Translations under genes and position numbers: made by a program | Shown: positions 25,787 to 35,727 of the stretch, piece by piece | How positions within the stretch are numbered: position 1 is the first letter of the stretch | How the letters are laid out: each line of letters starts with the position of its first letter | The notes under the pieces: generated by a model | Database searches by the model: none | Seen by the model: the letters and a program-made list of their open reading frames with translations, nothing else | What the model was told of the DNA's origin: nothing | NCBI GenBank assembly: GCA_900318825.1 | Contig: ONMB01000011.1 | Coordinates: 40,743 to 104,742, forward strand | Length of the DNA: 64,000 nt | Source: an uncultured Ruminococcus sp. | GTDB lineage: Bacteria > Bacillota > Clostridia > Oscillospirales > Ruminococcaceae | Direction: 5' to 3'

Positions 25787-26277
25787 TGCTAAGACCTGCT
25801 GTACCGGCAGATGCCTCGCGTATCGCCGAGATGATCGTCACCAATTACCGCGTGAACTTCTACCCGTTCTTCAAAAATGATCCCTTTTATTTCGGTGAGC
25901 TGAACGTTCTCGATGTCGCTAAAGATTACGCCGAGGGTTCCGAGGCTCTGAACTGCACCTACGTCTATGAGGACAGCGGCGTGGTAAAGGGATTTATCCG
26001 TGTCAGCGGCAAAGAGATCGAAAAGCTCTACGTCGAGCCGCACTTCCAGAGCAGCGGCATTGGTGCGGAGCTTCTGCACTTCGCCGTGAACGAGCTCGGT
26101 GCAGACTGGCTGTGGGCGCTTGAGTACAACTCGCGCGGCATAGCCTTCTACAAGCGGAACGGTTTTGAACTCACCGGCGAAAAAATGATAGAGGACGAAT
26201 GGGTACCGCTGGTAAAAATGGCTTTGAACAGCGGCAGACTTGATGTACATAATAACAGCAAGGAGGATAATATATGA
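25786..26277 (+). CDS. GNAT family N-acetyltransferase
   Basis: The 163-residue protein has GNAT motif A (IEKLYVEPHFQSSGIGAELLHFAV, with QxxGIG for acetyl-CoA pyrophosphate binding) and motif B (YNSRGIAFYKRNGFELTGE). Substrate unknown. It is coupled at both ends: start overlaps aroE and the stop overlaps aroK (ATATGACA), so it is co-expressed with the shikimate genes, though a biochemical link is not implied. Confidence 0.88.
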   Translation: MLRPAVPADASRIAEMIVTNYRVNFYPFFKNDPFYFGELNVLDVAKDYAEGSEALNCTYVYEDSGVVKGFIRVSGKEIEKLYVEPHFQSSGIGAELLHFAVNELGADWLWALEYNSRGIAFYKRNGFELTGEKMIEDEWVPLVKMALNSGRLDVHNNSKEDNI

Positions 26278-26771
26278 CAGTATTTTTATGCGGCTTTATG
26301 GGCTGCGGAAAGTCAACAGCCGGCAAGCTCGCTGCGAAAAAGCTCGGCTGCGGCTTCACTGATACCGACGACCTCATCGTCCGCACTCTAGATATGGAGA
26401 TACCGCAGATATTCGAGGAAAAGGGCGAAGCCTTCTTCCGCCAGACCGAAAAGGAGATAGTAAAGTCTCTCTGCGGCAAGAAGATCGTTGCAGCCTGCGG
26501 CGGCGGCGCAATGATAAATCCCGAGACCGCAAAGGCGGCGGCTGATTCCGGAAGTGCCGTTGTGTTCCTCGATGTGCCGTTCGACATATGCTACGAACGC
26601 ATAAGCGGAGACGAGAACCGTCCCATCGTTATGAGATCTACAAAGGAAGAGCTCGAAGCCCTCTACAACGAGCGCCGCGAGATCTATCTTAAACATTCCA
26701 CGATACAGCTCCTCTGCACCGGCAACCCCATGGAAACTGCCGATATGATCGCAGAAGCCGTAAAGAAATAA
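26274..26771 (+). CDS. aroK: Shikimate kinase
   Basis: The 165-residue kinase has Walker A GFMGCGKSTAGKLAA, the shikimate-binding DTDDLI and EKGEAFFRQTEKEIV, and AACGGGAMI. It phosphorylates shikimate at O3. The lid region (DENRPIVMRS) is present and length is normal. Confidence 0.94.
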   Translation: MTVFLCGFMGCGKSTAGKLAAKKLGCGFTDTDDLIVRTLDMEIPQIFEEKGEAFFRQTEKEIVKSLCGKKIVAACGGGAMINPETAKAAADSGSAVVFLDVPFDICYERISGDENRPIVMRSTKEELEALYNERREIYLKHSTIQLLCTGNPMETADMIAEAVKK

Positions 26772-26811
26772 CCCAACAGAAAAGACACGAATTATCTGAA
26801 CGGAGACGAAT

Positions 26812-27981
26812 ATGCTTATTTACAATACTGAGATCCACACAATGTCCGCAAAGGGCGTTATCCCCCATGGCTGGCTGACCGTCGAGGACGGTAAGATCGC
26901 CCTGATAGGCGAGGGTACGCCCGATCTTATCCCCGAGGACAGCATCAACGCCGGCGGAGGTATTCTCCTGCCCGGCTTCATCGACGCTCACACCCATCTC
27001 GGTATCATCGAGGACAGCCTCGATTTCGAGGGCGACGACTGCAACGAATCGACTGATCCGTTCACACCGCAGATGAGGGCGATAGACGGCATAAACCCAT
27101 TCGACCGCTGCTTCGAGGAAGCGCGTATGCGCGGGATAACCGCAGCGGCTTCCAGTCCCGGAAGCGCTAATCCCTGCGGCGGAGAGATATGTGCCATAAA
27201 GACGAACGGCAGACGTATCGACGATATGCTCATACGCACCTGCGGCGTAAAGTTTGCTCTCGGCGAGAACCCCAAAAACGTCTACAACGGCAAGGACGAA
27301 GCGCCCATAACCCGTATGGCTGTGGCTGCGACTATCCGCGAGGGACTCTACAAGGCGCGCCGCTACGTTCACGATATGGACAGTTACTATTCCGACAGCG
27401 AGAACTACGATCCGCCGGAATACGACATAAAGTGTGAAGCTCTTATGGAGCTCCTCGACCGTAAGCAGAAGGCTTTCTTCCACTGTCACCGTGCCGACGA
27501 TATCTGCACGGCTATGCGTCTTGCAAAGGAATTCTCTCTCGACGCCGTCATAATCCACGGCACCGAAGGACACAAGATCGCCGATATCATCGCCAAAGAA
27601 GAGCTTCCGGTGATCTGCGGACCTGTCATCTGCGACCGCTGCAAGCCAGAGATGCGCGGACTTGAGCTCAAGAACGCTGCCGTTATGCACGAAAACGGCG
27701 TCAAGATAGCTATATGCACCGACCATACGGTCATTCCGATACAGTACCTCCCCCTCTCCGCACAGGCTGCGGTCAAGGGCGGACTCAGCTTTGACGAGGC
27801 TGTCAGAGCTATCACTATCGCACCTGCTGAGATACTCGGCATCGACGAGCAGACAGGCTCCCTTGAGCCCGAAAAGGACGCCGACCTCCAGCTCTACCGC
27901 AAGGGCGAGAACCCTCTCGACCTTATGAGCGAACCGGTACTCGTTATGGTAAACGGCGAGATATGCCGCCGCGAGGTGTGA
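26812..27981 (+). CDS. Amidohydrolase (imidazolonepropionase-like)
   Basis: The 389-residue metal-dependent hydrolase shows GFIDAHTHLG (metal HxH, about residue 54), HCHRADDI and HGTEGHK for further metal ligands, and CTDHTVIP with the catalytic Asp, followed by the PAEILGIDEQTGSLEPEKDADL end common to the superfamily. It is cytoplasmic, about 40 nt after aroK. Substrate unknown; homologues of this kind are often filed as amidohydrolases near N-acetylglucosamine deacetylases or imidazolonepropionases, but the operon gives no hint. Confidence 0.85.
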   Translation: MLIYNTEIHTMSAKGVIPHGWLTVEDGKIALIGEGTPDLIPEDSINAGGGILLPGFIDAHTHLGIIEDSLDFEGDDCNESTDPFTPQMRAIDGINPFDRCFEEARMRGITAAASSPGSANPCGGEICAIKTNGRRIDDMLIRTCGVKFALGENPKNVYNGKDEAPITRMAVAATIREGLYKARRYVHDMDSYYSDSENYDPPEYDIKCEALMELLDRKQKAFFHCHRADDICTAMRLAKEFSLDAVIIHGTEGHKIADIIAKEELPVICGPVICDRCKPEMRGLELKNAAVMHENGVKIAICTDHTVIPIQYLPLSAQAAVKGGLSFDEAVRAITIAPAEILGIDEQTGSLEPEKDADLQLYRKGENPLDLMSEPVLVMVNGEICRREV

Positions 27982-27982
27982 T

Positions 27983-28924
27983 ATGAAGCGCTTTGTCTCC
28001 ATTTTCACTGCACTGACCACGGCTGCCGCTGTGATGCCGCTGACCGTTTCCGCAGAGGACTCCACCGCACCGTCTGAAACGTCTCCGCCCGGACCGATAT
28101 ATCACTATGAGGTGACCGACTCCGCTGCAAAGACCGCCCGTATCACCGGTTCGGAGAATATTTCCGGCAACGTCACTCTCCCTGCTGAGATAGCAGGCTG
28201 CAAGGTAACCGCCATAGCTGACAGAGCCTTCCTCGGCAACTGTGACATCACGACTGTGACAGTTCCCGACACTGTTGAGGAGATAGGCAGCTTTGCATTT
28301 TCAGGCTGTCTTAATCTCACTGATGTGAAGCTCCCTGCCGGAGTAAAAAAGCTCGGCAATTCGTGCTTTCTGAGCTGCACCTCCCTCGTGGAAGCCGACC
28401 TCGGTGACTCGCTCACTGCTATCCCGGAACGCTGCTTCTATTCCTGCTCATCTCTGCTTTGGGCTGATATCCCCGAGACCGTCGAGCTCATCGGCAAGGA
28501 AGCATATTACAGCTGCCCGGACGTCTCCGGCATACGCATACCGCCCTCGGTAAAGACCATAGGCGCGGACGCTGTCGGGGTACACTATGATATCAAGACA
28601 TCGTCTGCCAAAAATATCTCCGGCTTCTGTATAACAGGCTCTGCCGGTTCCTACGCTCAGCTCTACTCGGCAGACAAGGGCTTCTCATTCAGGGAGGACC
28701 ACGGTCATATGCTCGGCGATGCAGACCTCGACGGTATGGTGCTTGCTTTCGATGCGTCCGCAACTCTCCGCGAATACACTATCCTGTCAAGCGGCAAGCG
28801 TCCGACGTTATCGCGTCTCCAGAGGGAAAACGCCGACTACGACAAGGACGGCAGGCTCAGCGCTTTTGACGCTTCTTCCATACTCAAAGCCTACACTATC
28901 GCAAGCTCCAAGGTCGAGCACTGA
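27983..28924 (+). CDS. Secreted LRR_5 protein with C-terminal dockerin
   Basis: The 313-residue precursor has a signal peptide (cut near VSA-ED, about residue 24), a BspA-type leucine-rich repeat region (about 55-200: ADRAFLGNCDITTVTVPDTV and following copies), and a C-terminal dockerin with two calcium loops, GDADLDGMVLAFDAS (about 244) and DYDKDGRLSAFDAS (about 288). It should dock on a cell-surface or cellulosomal cohesin. The dockerin belongs to a class unlike those of the xylanase and cellulase here but like the N-terminal dockerin of the protein at 56 kb. Its start lies one base after the amidohydrolase stop. Confidence 0.9.
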   Translation: MKRFVSIFTALTTAAAVMPLTVSAEDSTAPSETSPPGPIYHYEVTDSAAKTARITGSENISGNVTLPAEIAGCKVTAIADRAFLGNCDITTVTVPDTVEEIGSFAFSGCLNLTDVKLPAGVKKLGNSCFLSCTSLVEADLGDSLTAIPERCFYSCSSLLWADIPETVELIGKEAYYSCPDVSGIRIPPSVKTIGADAVGVHYDIKTSSAKNISGFCITGSAGSYAQLYSADKGFSFREDHGHMLGDADLDGMVLAFDASATLREYTILSSGKRPTLSRLQRENADYDKDGRLSAFDASSILKAYTIASSKVEH

Positions 28925-29025
28925 AGCCGACCGCTGTAAAGCATTAGCACGAAAAACTGCTTTTTCGCCAAAAAGAGACATAGATTAAACAGCAAATTTC
29001 TATATACCGCCCCCCTCGCAGGGGC

Positions 29026-29054
29026 TTGACATTTCTGCAATAAAATAGTATGAT
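29026..29054 (+). promoter_or_regulatory. Promoter of guaB
   Basis: TTGACA (29026-29031), 17 bp, TATGAT (29049-29054). The leader of about 30 nt is too short for a purine riboswitch. Confidence 0.8.
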
Positions 29055-29080
29055 TAAAGGTAATAATTTTCGATTTGTAA

Positions 29081-30565
<1,485 letters not shown>

Positions 30566-30574
30566 CAAATATAG

Positions 30575-30606
30575 AAAGGGCAGTCCGCATGGACTGCCCT
30601 TTTGTT
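30575..30606 (+). terminator. Intrinsic terminator of guaB
   Basis: 12-bp stem (30575-30586 with 30591-30602), GCAT loop, then TTTTGTTTATTTAT. Confidence 0.92.
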
Positions 30607-30659
30607 TATTTATCGCCCAAAGGACGTATGGGACGGCAAGTCTCGGCCGTCCTTTCGCT

Positions 30660-31307
30660 TTATACCAGAACGCAGGGGGTTCCGTTGATCGTAAAGATGT
30701 ACACGGGGAGGTAATCTCCCATTCTTACATTGAGCGACTTTGAACCGTTGTCGATGTCGATAGCGTCGATGTAAAGGCACTTTCGGTCCTTTATCTCGGC
30801 ATCGGGAATCAGCTTTTCAACGATCTCATCAAATGCTGAGAAGTCCTTTGCGTCCTCGCCGTCCATTTTCTCGGCAACAACATATGTAAAGTCATAATCC
30901 GGCTCTGTCTCGCCGTCTTTTATCATATATGTCTTGTACTGCTCGTGGAGCTTCTTTGCGTATTCATCAGCGCTCTTGCAGCCGGCATTCTCAATAACAT
31001 AATCGAGAATTCTCTTATCGGTACATTTTTCAAATACCTCGCCCTTGCCCTGACCGATGCCTGCTATATAAAACGACAGCGCCTTTGACTCTTCAAGTGT
31101 TACACAGTTTATATCGACCTCGGTCTGGATAGCAACGCCCTCTTCGACCTGATGCTTTGTCATACTGGCGCCGTAGGGAATGTCAGATGACTTGATCTTT
31201 GATGTCGATGAAGAACCCGAACTGCTGTCCTTACTGCATGATACGGGCGATGTTATCATAGCTGCTGCGAGTAAGGCAGCGGCTGCCATTCTGAAATACT
31301 TGTTCAT
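30660..31307 (-). CDS. Secreted lipoprotein, function unknown
   Basis: The 215-residue precursor has a lipoprotein signal peptide with lipobox SPVSC (Cys about residue 24) and a Ser-rich linker (SKDSSSGSSSTS). The body is mixed alpha/beta, about 170 residues, including LDYVIENAGCKSADEYAKKL and a C-terminal GDYLPVYIFTINGTPCVLV. No family recognised. The start chosen has AAGGAG 8 nt upstream; a GTG three codons earlier overlaps that site. It lies 12 nt after another lipoprotein gene, and both follow typA. Confidence 0.75.
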   Translation of the reverse strand: MNKYFRMAAAALLAAAMITSPVSCSKDSSSGSSSTSKIKSSDIPYGASMTKHQVEEGVAIQTEVDINCVTLEESKALSFYIAGIGQGKGEVFEKCTDKRILDYVIENAGCKSADEYAKKLHEQYKTYMIKDGETEPDYDFTYVVAEKMDGEDAKDFSAFDEIVEKLIPDAEIKDRKCLYIDAIDIDNGSKSLNVRMGDYLPVYIFTINGTPCVLV

Positions 31308-31319
31308 AGTGGTCACTCC

Positions 31320-32189
31320 TTATCCAAAAGTGTAAAATCTGCCGTCTTTTTCGGCAAAGATTATCTCATAACTGCCAAGAATGAGCTTTTCACTGTCATC
31401 GCCGACCTTTACCATGATGTAGAAGTCCATATCGTAGAGCTTATCCGTCTCCTTGCGGACCTTGTCGGCGTAGTCTTTTCCGAGAGCGTCCTCGTAATTA
31501 GCGAAGAAATTGGCTATATTCTTCTCAGGATCATTCTCGGTAACATTTTGCTGCTGTTCTTCTGGCATAGCAGCCATTTCCTCTTTCTTAGCTGTGCCGT
31601 GAGGCTCGATCTTTACGCGGGTGATAGTGTAGTCGCCCTCAGCCATTTTCAGAAGGTTAACGCACTGCTTCGAGAATGATCTCTTTATATCGTATTTGTA
31701 CTCCTTCTGGAGATAAGCGTCCATACCGGTGATGTATGAGGGATAGACACATTTGGTATAATCGGTAAAGCTGCCTGCTGCAAAAGACTTGAAATACTCC
31801 TTGAGCGTGAGTGCAAGCTCTTTCGGATAGACGGACTCGTCGTAGTAGAGCTTTACGCCGTCGTCACAAACGCAGTAATTACCGAGCTTCGCCTCTTCGT
31901 CGTCCTCATCGGGAGCAACAACTTCACCGGCTGTTCCGAGAAAAGGGGCGTCGGTAGATATCTGGGCGTCCTTGACCGACTCGTATATCCTGTTTTCCTT
32001 TTCCTCATCGCTCTCCTGAGAAGCAGCTTCTGAGCCTGCAGCGTCAGTCTGAGCTTCTCCGGAAGCAGTTGTTTCTCCGGCAGGAGCATCGTCCGCCTTA
32101 GAGCTGCTGCCGTTGGTATGTCCGCACGAAGCGGCTGATATAAGGCACATCATTGCTGCAATAATAGCAGTATACCGTAAAGATCTCAT
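31320..32189 (-). CDS. Secreted lipoprotein, function unknown
   Basis: The 289-residue precursor has a lipobox SAASC (Cys about residue 22), a long Ser/Glu/Ala linker (to about residue 95), and a C-terminal domain (about 110-289) with YYDESVYPKELALTLKEYFKSFAAGSFTDYTKCVYPSY, a pattern also seen in the lipoprotein at 53 kb (DCLNNKDFTAYIKYMYPKEF). The two look like diverged members of one secreted family. It begins 20 nt after the typA stop. Confidence 0.78.
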   Translation of the reverse strand: MRSLRYTAIIAAMMCLISAASCGHTNGSSSKADDAPAGETTASGEAQTDAAGSEAASQESDEEKENRIYESVKDAQISTDAPFLGTAGEVVAPDEDDEEAKLGNYCVCDDGVKLYYDESVYPKELALTLKEYFKSFAAGSFTDYTKCVYPSYITGMDAYLQKEYKYDIKRSFSKQCVNLLKMAEGDYTITRVKIEPHGTAKKEEMAAMPEEQQQNVTENDPEKNIANFFANYEDALGKDYADKVRKETDKLYDMDFYIMVKVGDDSEKLILGSYEIIFAEKDGRFYTFG

Positions 32190-32209
32190 AATTCACCTCT
32201 TGCTGTGGA

Positions 32210-34048
32210 TCAGACAGAAGCCTTTGCAGCGTTTCCTCTTATCTTAGCGCGCTGAGTGTTGCTGAGGATACGCTTTCTGATACGGAGAGACTCGGGAGTT
32301 ACCTCAAGGAGCTCGTCATCTGCGAGGAACTCAAGGCAGTCCTCAAGGCTGAGAATTCTCGGAGGAACGAGTCTGAGTGCATCGTCGCTTCCGCTTGCAC
32401 GGGTATTTGTAAGGTGCTTCTTCTTGCACACATTAACTACAAGGTCCTCTGCCTTAGGTGAGGAACCTACGATCATTCCCTCATATACGGGAACGCCTGA
32501 GCCGATGAAGAGCTGTCCGCGCTCCTGAGCGTTATAGAGACCGTATGTAACAGCCTCGCCGGTCTCGAAGGAAACGAGAGAGCCTGTGTTTCTGCGCTCG
32601 ATATCGCCCTTATAAGGCTGGTAGTCCTCAAAGACATGGCTCATGATGCCCTCGCCCTTGGTATCTGTGAGGAATTCGCTCTTGTAGCCGAAGAGACCTC
32701 TTGCAGGTACAAGGAACTCGATACGCATACGGCTTCCCTGCGGGTGCATTGAAACGAGCTCGCCCTTACGGCTGCCCATTTTCTCCATAACGGAACCTAC
32801 ACAGTCCTCGGGAACGTCGATAACAAGGCGCTCGATAGGCTCAAGAGTCTGACCTGTTGCCTCGTCCTTCTTGAAGAGAACTCTCGGTGTGGATACTGAG
32901 AGCTCATAGCCCTCGCGGCGCATATTCTCGATGAGGATAGAGAGGTGCATCTCACCTCTGCCGGCAACTCTGAAAGCGTCGGTATTCTCTGTCTCCTGAA
33001 CTCTGAGTGAAACGTCCTTGAGAAGCTCGCGGAAGAGTCTCTCGCGGAGCTGACGTGATGTGACGTACTTACCCTCTCTGCCGGCAAACGGGCTGTCATT
33101 TACGGCAAAGGTCATCTCAACGGTAGGCTCGCTGATCTTTACGAACGGGAGCGGCTCGGGAGCATCGGTAGCGCAGATAGTGTCACCGATAGTGATATTC
33201 TCGATACCTGAGATCCACACGATATCGCCCATTTTAGCTTCCTGTACCGGAACACGGTTGAGGCCCTCGATCTGGAGGAGTGAAACTATCTTTGCATTGT
33301 AGTTCTTCTTGGACTCGGTATAGTCACAGACAGTCACCTGCTGGTTTACCTTGATATTTCCGCGAACGATACGTCCGATACCGATACGTCCGACATACTC
33401 GTTGTAGTCGATAGAGGAGATGAGCATCTGGAGCGGCTCTTCTTCCTCGCCCTTGGGGGGCTCTATGTAGTTGATGATAGTATCGAAAAGGGGCTTGAGG
33501 TCAGTACCTGCCTCATACTGGCTGAGTGAAGCTGTACCGCTTCTTCCTGAGCAGAAGAGGAGCGGAGACTCAAGCTGTTCGTCGTTTGCATCGAGGTCGA
33601 GGAGGAGCTCGAGCACTTCATCGCCGATCTCGTCAAGACGTGCATCGGGACGGTCTATCTTGTTAACGACAACGATGATCTTGTGTCCCATTTCGAGAGC
33701 CTTTGAGAGAACAAATCTTGTCTGGGGCATAGGACCTTCAGCAGCATCAACGAGGAGCAGTACGCCGTCTACCATTTCGAGAACACGCTCAACCTCGCCG
33801 CCGAAATCAGCGTGTCCGGGGGTGTCGATGATGTTTATCTTCGTGCCGTTGTACATAACGGAAGTGTTTTTAGCGAGGATAGTGATACCTCTTTCGCGCT
33901 CGATGTCGTTGGAGTCCATAACTCTCTCGGCAACGTTCTGGTTCTCACGGAACACACCGCCCTGCTTGAGCATTTCGTCAACGAGGGTAGTCTTACCGTG
34001 GTCAACGTGAGCGATGATCGCAATGTTTCTTAAATCTTCTCTTACCAT
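32210..34048 (-). CDS. typA: Translational GTPase TypA/BipA
   Basis: The 612-residue GTPase has G1 AHVDHGKTT, G2 RERGITI, G3 DTPGHADFGG and G4 NKIDRPDAR, followed by EF-G-like domains and the BipA-specific C-terminal domain. It acts in ribosome assembly and stress adaptation on the ribosome. Length and layout are those of the family. It is followed closely by two lipoprotein genes, so these may be partly co-transcribed. Confidence 0.97.
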   Translation of the reverse strand: MVREDLRNIAIIAHVDHGKTTLVDEMLKQGGVFRENQNVAERVMDSNDIERERGITILAKNTSVMYNGTKINIIDTPGHADFGGEVERVLEMVDGVLLLVDAAEGPMPQTRFVLSKALEMGHKIIVVVNKIDRPDARLDEIGDEVLELLLDLDANDEQLESPLLFCSGRSGTASLSQYEAGTDLKPLFDTIINYIEPPKGEEEEPLQMLISSIDYNEYVGRIGIGRIVRGNIKVNQQVTVCDYTESKKNYNAKIVSLLQIEGLNRVPVQEAKMGDIVWISGIENITIGDTICATDAPEPLPFVKISEPTVEMTFAVNDSPFAGREGKYVTSRQLRERLFRELLKDVSLRVQETENTDAFRVAGRGEMHLSILIENMRREGYELSVSTPRVLFKKDEATGQTLEPIERLVIDVPEDCVGSVMEKMGSRKGELVSMHPQGSRMRIEFLVPARGLFGYKSEFLTDTKGEGIMSHVFEDYQPYKGDIERRNTGSLVSFETGEAVTYGLYNAQERGQLFIGSGVPVYEGMIVGSSPKAEDLVVNVCKKKHLTNTRASGSDDALRLVPPRILSLEDCLEFLADDELLEVTPESLRIRKRILSNTQRAKIRGNAAKASV

Positions 34049-34142
34049 ACTTTCTTTCCTCCGATGGATTTCTTTTCTTTTCCTTTTCTTTCTATATCAG
34101 CGGCTCAAAGCCGTAATATCCCTGTTTCAGACCGTACAGGTC

Positions 34143-34697
34143 TCACTTTTTGATGTTGAACTTACTTCCGAGAGCGTCATAGAGGAGCTTTCGCAGCTCT
34201 TCCGGTGAGCCCTCCGTGATCTCTTGCTTGCCGATAATGCAGTAATTCTTCTCATACAGGAATAAAATGAAGAATTCCCTGAGCTCAACGGCACTGTGCA
34301 GACCGCTCAGGATAAACCTGCGCTCGGTATGTTCTATCTCGCCGTCAACTGTGAGCAGCAGGTTTTCGGGCGTGATCTCGAAATTTCTTATCTGTTTAGC
34401 GGGTTCCATTTTATCGTAGGCAGCATTTGTGAAAACGCTTTTAGCAAGAGCTACCGTAATACGCAGCAGCATAAACAGCGCCGCGCCCCATATAACAGCA
34501 ATGAGGATATTAAACTCAATATCCTGTGAATTTTTCAGAAAGCCGTACAGAACGCTCTTGAATTTATAAACGAACCAGCCTGTAACAGCAGAAAGGAGCA
34601 GTACCAGATAGCCGCCGGTAATAAACCGACTTTTTCTTGAGAGCGAAGCAACCGCTTTGAAATGCTCGCCAGTATAGCGCACAGTAGCTTTTACCAC
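34143..34697 (-). CDS. YcxB-like two-helix membrane protein
   Basis: The 184-residue protein has two transmembrane helices (about 27-47 and 63-85) and a cytoplasmic C-terminal domain, beta-rich, ending with LFLYEKNYCIIGKQEITEGS, like the YcxB-like C-terminal domain family. Function unknown. Start is GTG, 7 nt after GGAGG. It has its own consensus promoter. Confidence 0.65.
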   Translation of the reverse strand: MVKATVRYTGEHFKAVASLSRKSRFITGGYLVLLLSAVTGWFVYKFKSVLYGFLKNSQDIEFNILIAVIWGAALFMLLRITVALAKSVFTNAAYDKMEPAKQIRNFEITPENLLLTVDGEIEHTERRFILSGLHSAVELREFFILFLYEKNYCIIGKQEITEGSPEELRKLLYDALGSKFNIKK

Positions 34698-34732
34698 AAG
34701 ACTGCCTCCATTCTATAAAACTGCCACATTTC

Positions 34733-34762
34733 ATTATAGCACGATAATACGCCGATTGTCAA
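34733..34762 (-). promoter_or_regulatory. Promoter of YcxB-like gene
   Basis: Minus strand: TTGACA (34757-34762), 18 bp, TATAAT (34733-34738), 36 bp before the GTG. Confidence 0.75.
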
Positions 34763-34774
34763 TAGTTTGCAGCA

Positions 34775-34811
34775 CAAAAACAACGCCCTTCAACTATTGC
34801 TGAAAGGCGTT
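34775..34811 (-). terminator. Terminator of the tRNA operon
   Basis: Minus strand stem formed by 34801-34811 with 34782-34792 (one G-U pair), then a run of five U (plus A at 34776-34780). Confidence 0.75.
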
Positions 34812-34813
34812 GG

Positions 34814-34899
34814 TGGTGGGAGAGGGTGGATTCGGACCACCGAAGCTGAAAAGCAACAGATTTACAGTCTGCCCCCTTTGGCCACTCGGGAACTCTCCC
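34814..34899 (-). tRNA. tRNA-Tyr (GTA)
   Basis: Class II tRNA of 86 nt including an encoded CCA: acceptor GGGAGAG/CTCTCCC, anticodon loop CTGTAAA with GTA (plus 34863-34865), a long variable arm, and TPsiC GGTCCGAATCC. Last of three tRNAs. Confidence 0.95.
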
Positions 34900-34908
34900 A
34901 TATTAAAT

Positions 34909-34984
34909 TGGAGCTGGTGGACGGACTCGAACCCCCGACCTGCTGATTACAAATCAGCTGCTCTACCAACTGAGCTACACCAGC
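34909..34984 (-). tRNA. tRNA-Thr (TGT)
   Basis: 76 nt with CCA: acceptor GCTGGTG/CACCAGC, D-arm TAGCTCAGTTGGTAGAGCA, anticodon TGT in the CTGAT/ATCAG stem, GGTTCGAGTCC TPsiC loop. Confidence 0.95.
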
Positions 34985-35071
34985 TTCACTGACTTAAATA
35001 TTATATCACATTTCCGTGCTCTTGTCAAGAGGTTTTTTGAAGTTTTTCAAAAAACTTTTCGGAAATGAAAT

Positions 35072-35148
35072 TGGTCGAGGCGACAGGACTCGAACCTGCG
35101 GCATCTTGGTCCCAAACCAAGCACTCTACCAAACTGAGCTACGCCTCG
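35072..35148 (-). tRNA. tRNA-Pro (TGG)
   Basis: 77 nt with CCA: acceptor CGAGGCG/CGCCTCG, anticodon TGG between TTGGT and ACCAA, GGTTCGAGTCC TPsiC loop. First of the three tRNAs. Confidence 0.95.
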
Positions 35149-35186
35149 GAGCTGCCTATTTGGCGTCCACGACGGACAGCTTTTAA

Positions 35187-35215
35187 ATTATACCAAAAAC
35201 AAGGCTGTCTGTCAA
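35187..35215 (-). promoter_or_regulatory. Promoter of the tRNA-Pro/Thr/Tyr operon
   Basis: Minus strand: TTGACA (35210-35215), 17 bp, TATAAT (35187-35192), a full consensus 38 bp before tRNA-Pro. Confidence 0.85.
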
Positions 35216-35286
35216 TAGCCAAAGCTGTATTTTGTATATATGCACAAATCAGTAACTCAATAGCATCTCATTTTTGTGACGCTGAA

Positions 35287-35313
35287 GAAAAGAGGGGGCT
35301 TTCGCCCCCCCTC
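35287..35313 (-). terminator. Intrinsic terminator
   Basis: Minus strand GAGGGGG...GCGAAAGCCCCCTC stem-loop (35292-35313) followed by TTTTCTTC. It follows the small acidic membrane protein gene. Confidence 0.85.
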
Positions 35314-35324
35314 AGTAATGTCCA

Positions 35325-35615
35325 TCAATCCTTGTCGATTGCGTCTTCAACAGCTTCCTTGACGTCCTCAACAGCGTCCTCTGCTGCTTCCTTACCGTCC
35401 TCAGCTGCCTCTTCGATACCCTCAGCAGCTTCCTTTGCTGTGTCTTCGTCTATCTCAAAATCGACGTTCTCATCATCGCCGAAATCATAAGCGTCATCAT
35501 AGATGTCGTCATCGTAATCGTCATCTGTATTCTTGCCCTTGAGATAATGTGATGCAACATAACCTGCAGCAGCTGCAGCTCCGGCAGCTAATACAGCAAC
35601 TAATAATTTGCTCAT
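35325..35615 (-). CDS. Small membrane-anchored acidic protein (YtxH-like)
   Basis: The 96-residue product has an N-terminal helix (about 3-22, KLLVAVLAAGAAAAAGYVAS), a stretch very rich in Asp (NTDDDYDDDIYDDAYDFGDD) and a C-terminal amphipathic repeat of Glu/Ala (EAAEGIEEAAEDGKEAAEDA). This resembles YtxH-like proteins, whose function is unclear. The ATG is 8 nt after GAGGA; a TTG two codons upstream is also possible. Confidence 0.7.
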   Translation of the reverse strand: MSKLLVAVLAAGAAAAAGYVASHYLKGKNTDDDYDDDIYDDAYDFGDDENVDFEIDEDTAKEAAEGIEEAAEDGKEAAEDAVEDVKEAVEDAIDKD

Positions 35616-35694
35616 TTTCAAATTCCTCTTTTCTTCGCAAGTATTTTTGTTTTATCGTGCCTCTTGCGATCGGCATACGATAAACTACATATAT

Positions 35695-35723
35695 ATTATA
35701 ACATACTCTTTTCAAAATTTCAA
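35695..35723 (-). promoter_or_regulatory. Promoter of the acidic membrane protein gene
   Basis: Minus strand: TTGAAA (35718-35723), 17 bp, TATAAT (35695-35700). The 75-nt leader contains an inverted repeat TTTATCGT/ACGATAAA that may form a 5' hairpin. Confidence 0.7.
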
Positions 35724-35727
35724 CTGT

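Noticed and set aside
26689-28065. A 458-codon minus-strand open frame
   Set aside because: Opposite the amidohydrolase gene, no recognisable domain and no promoter; a shadow frame.
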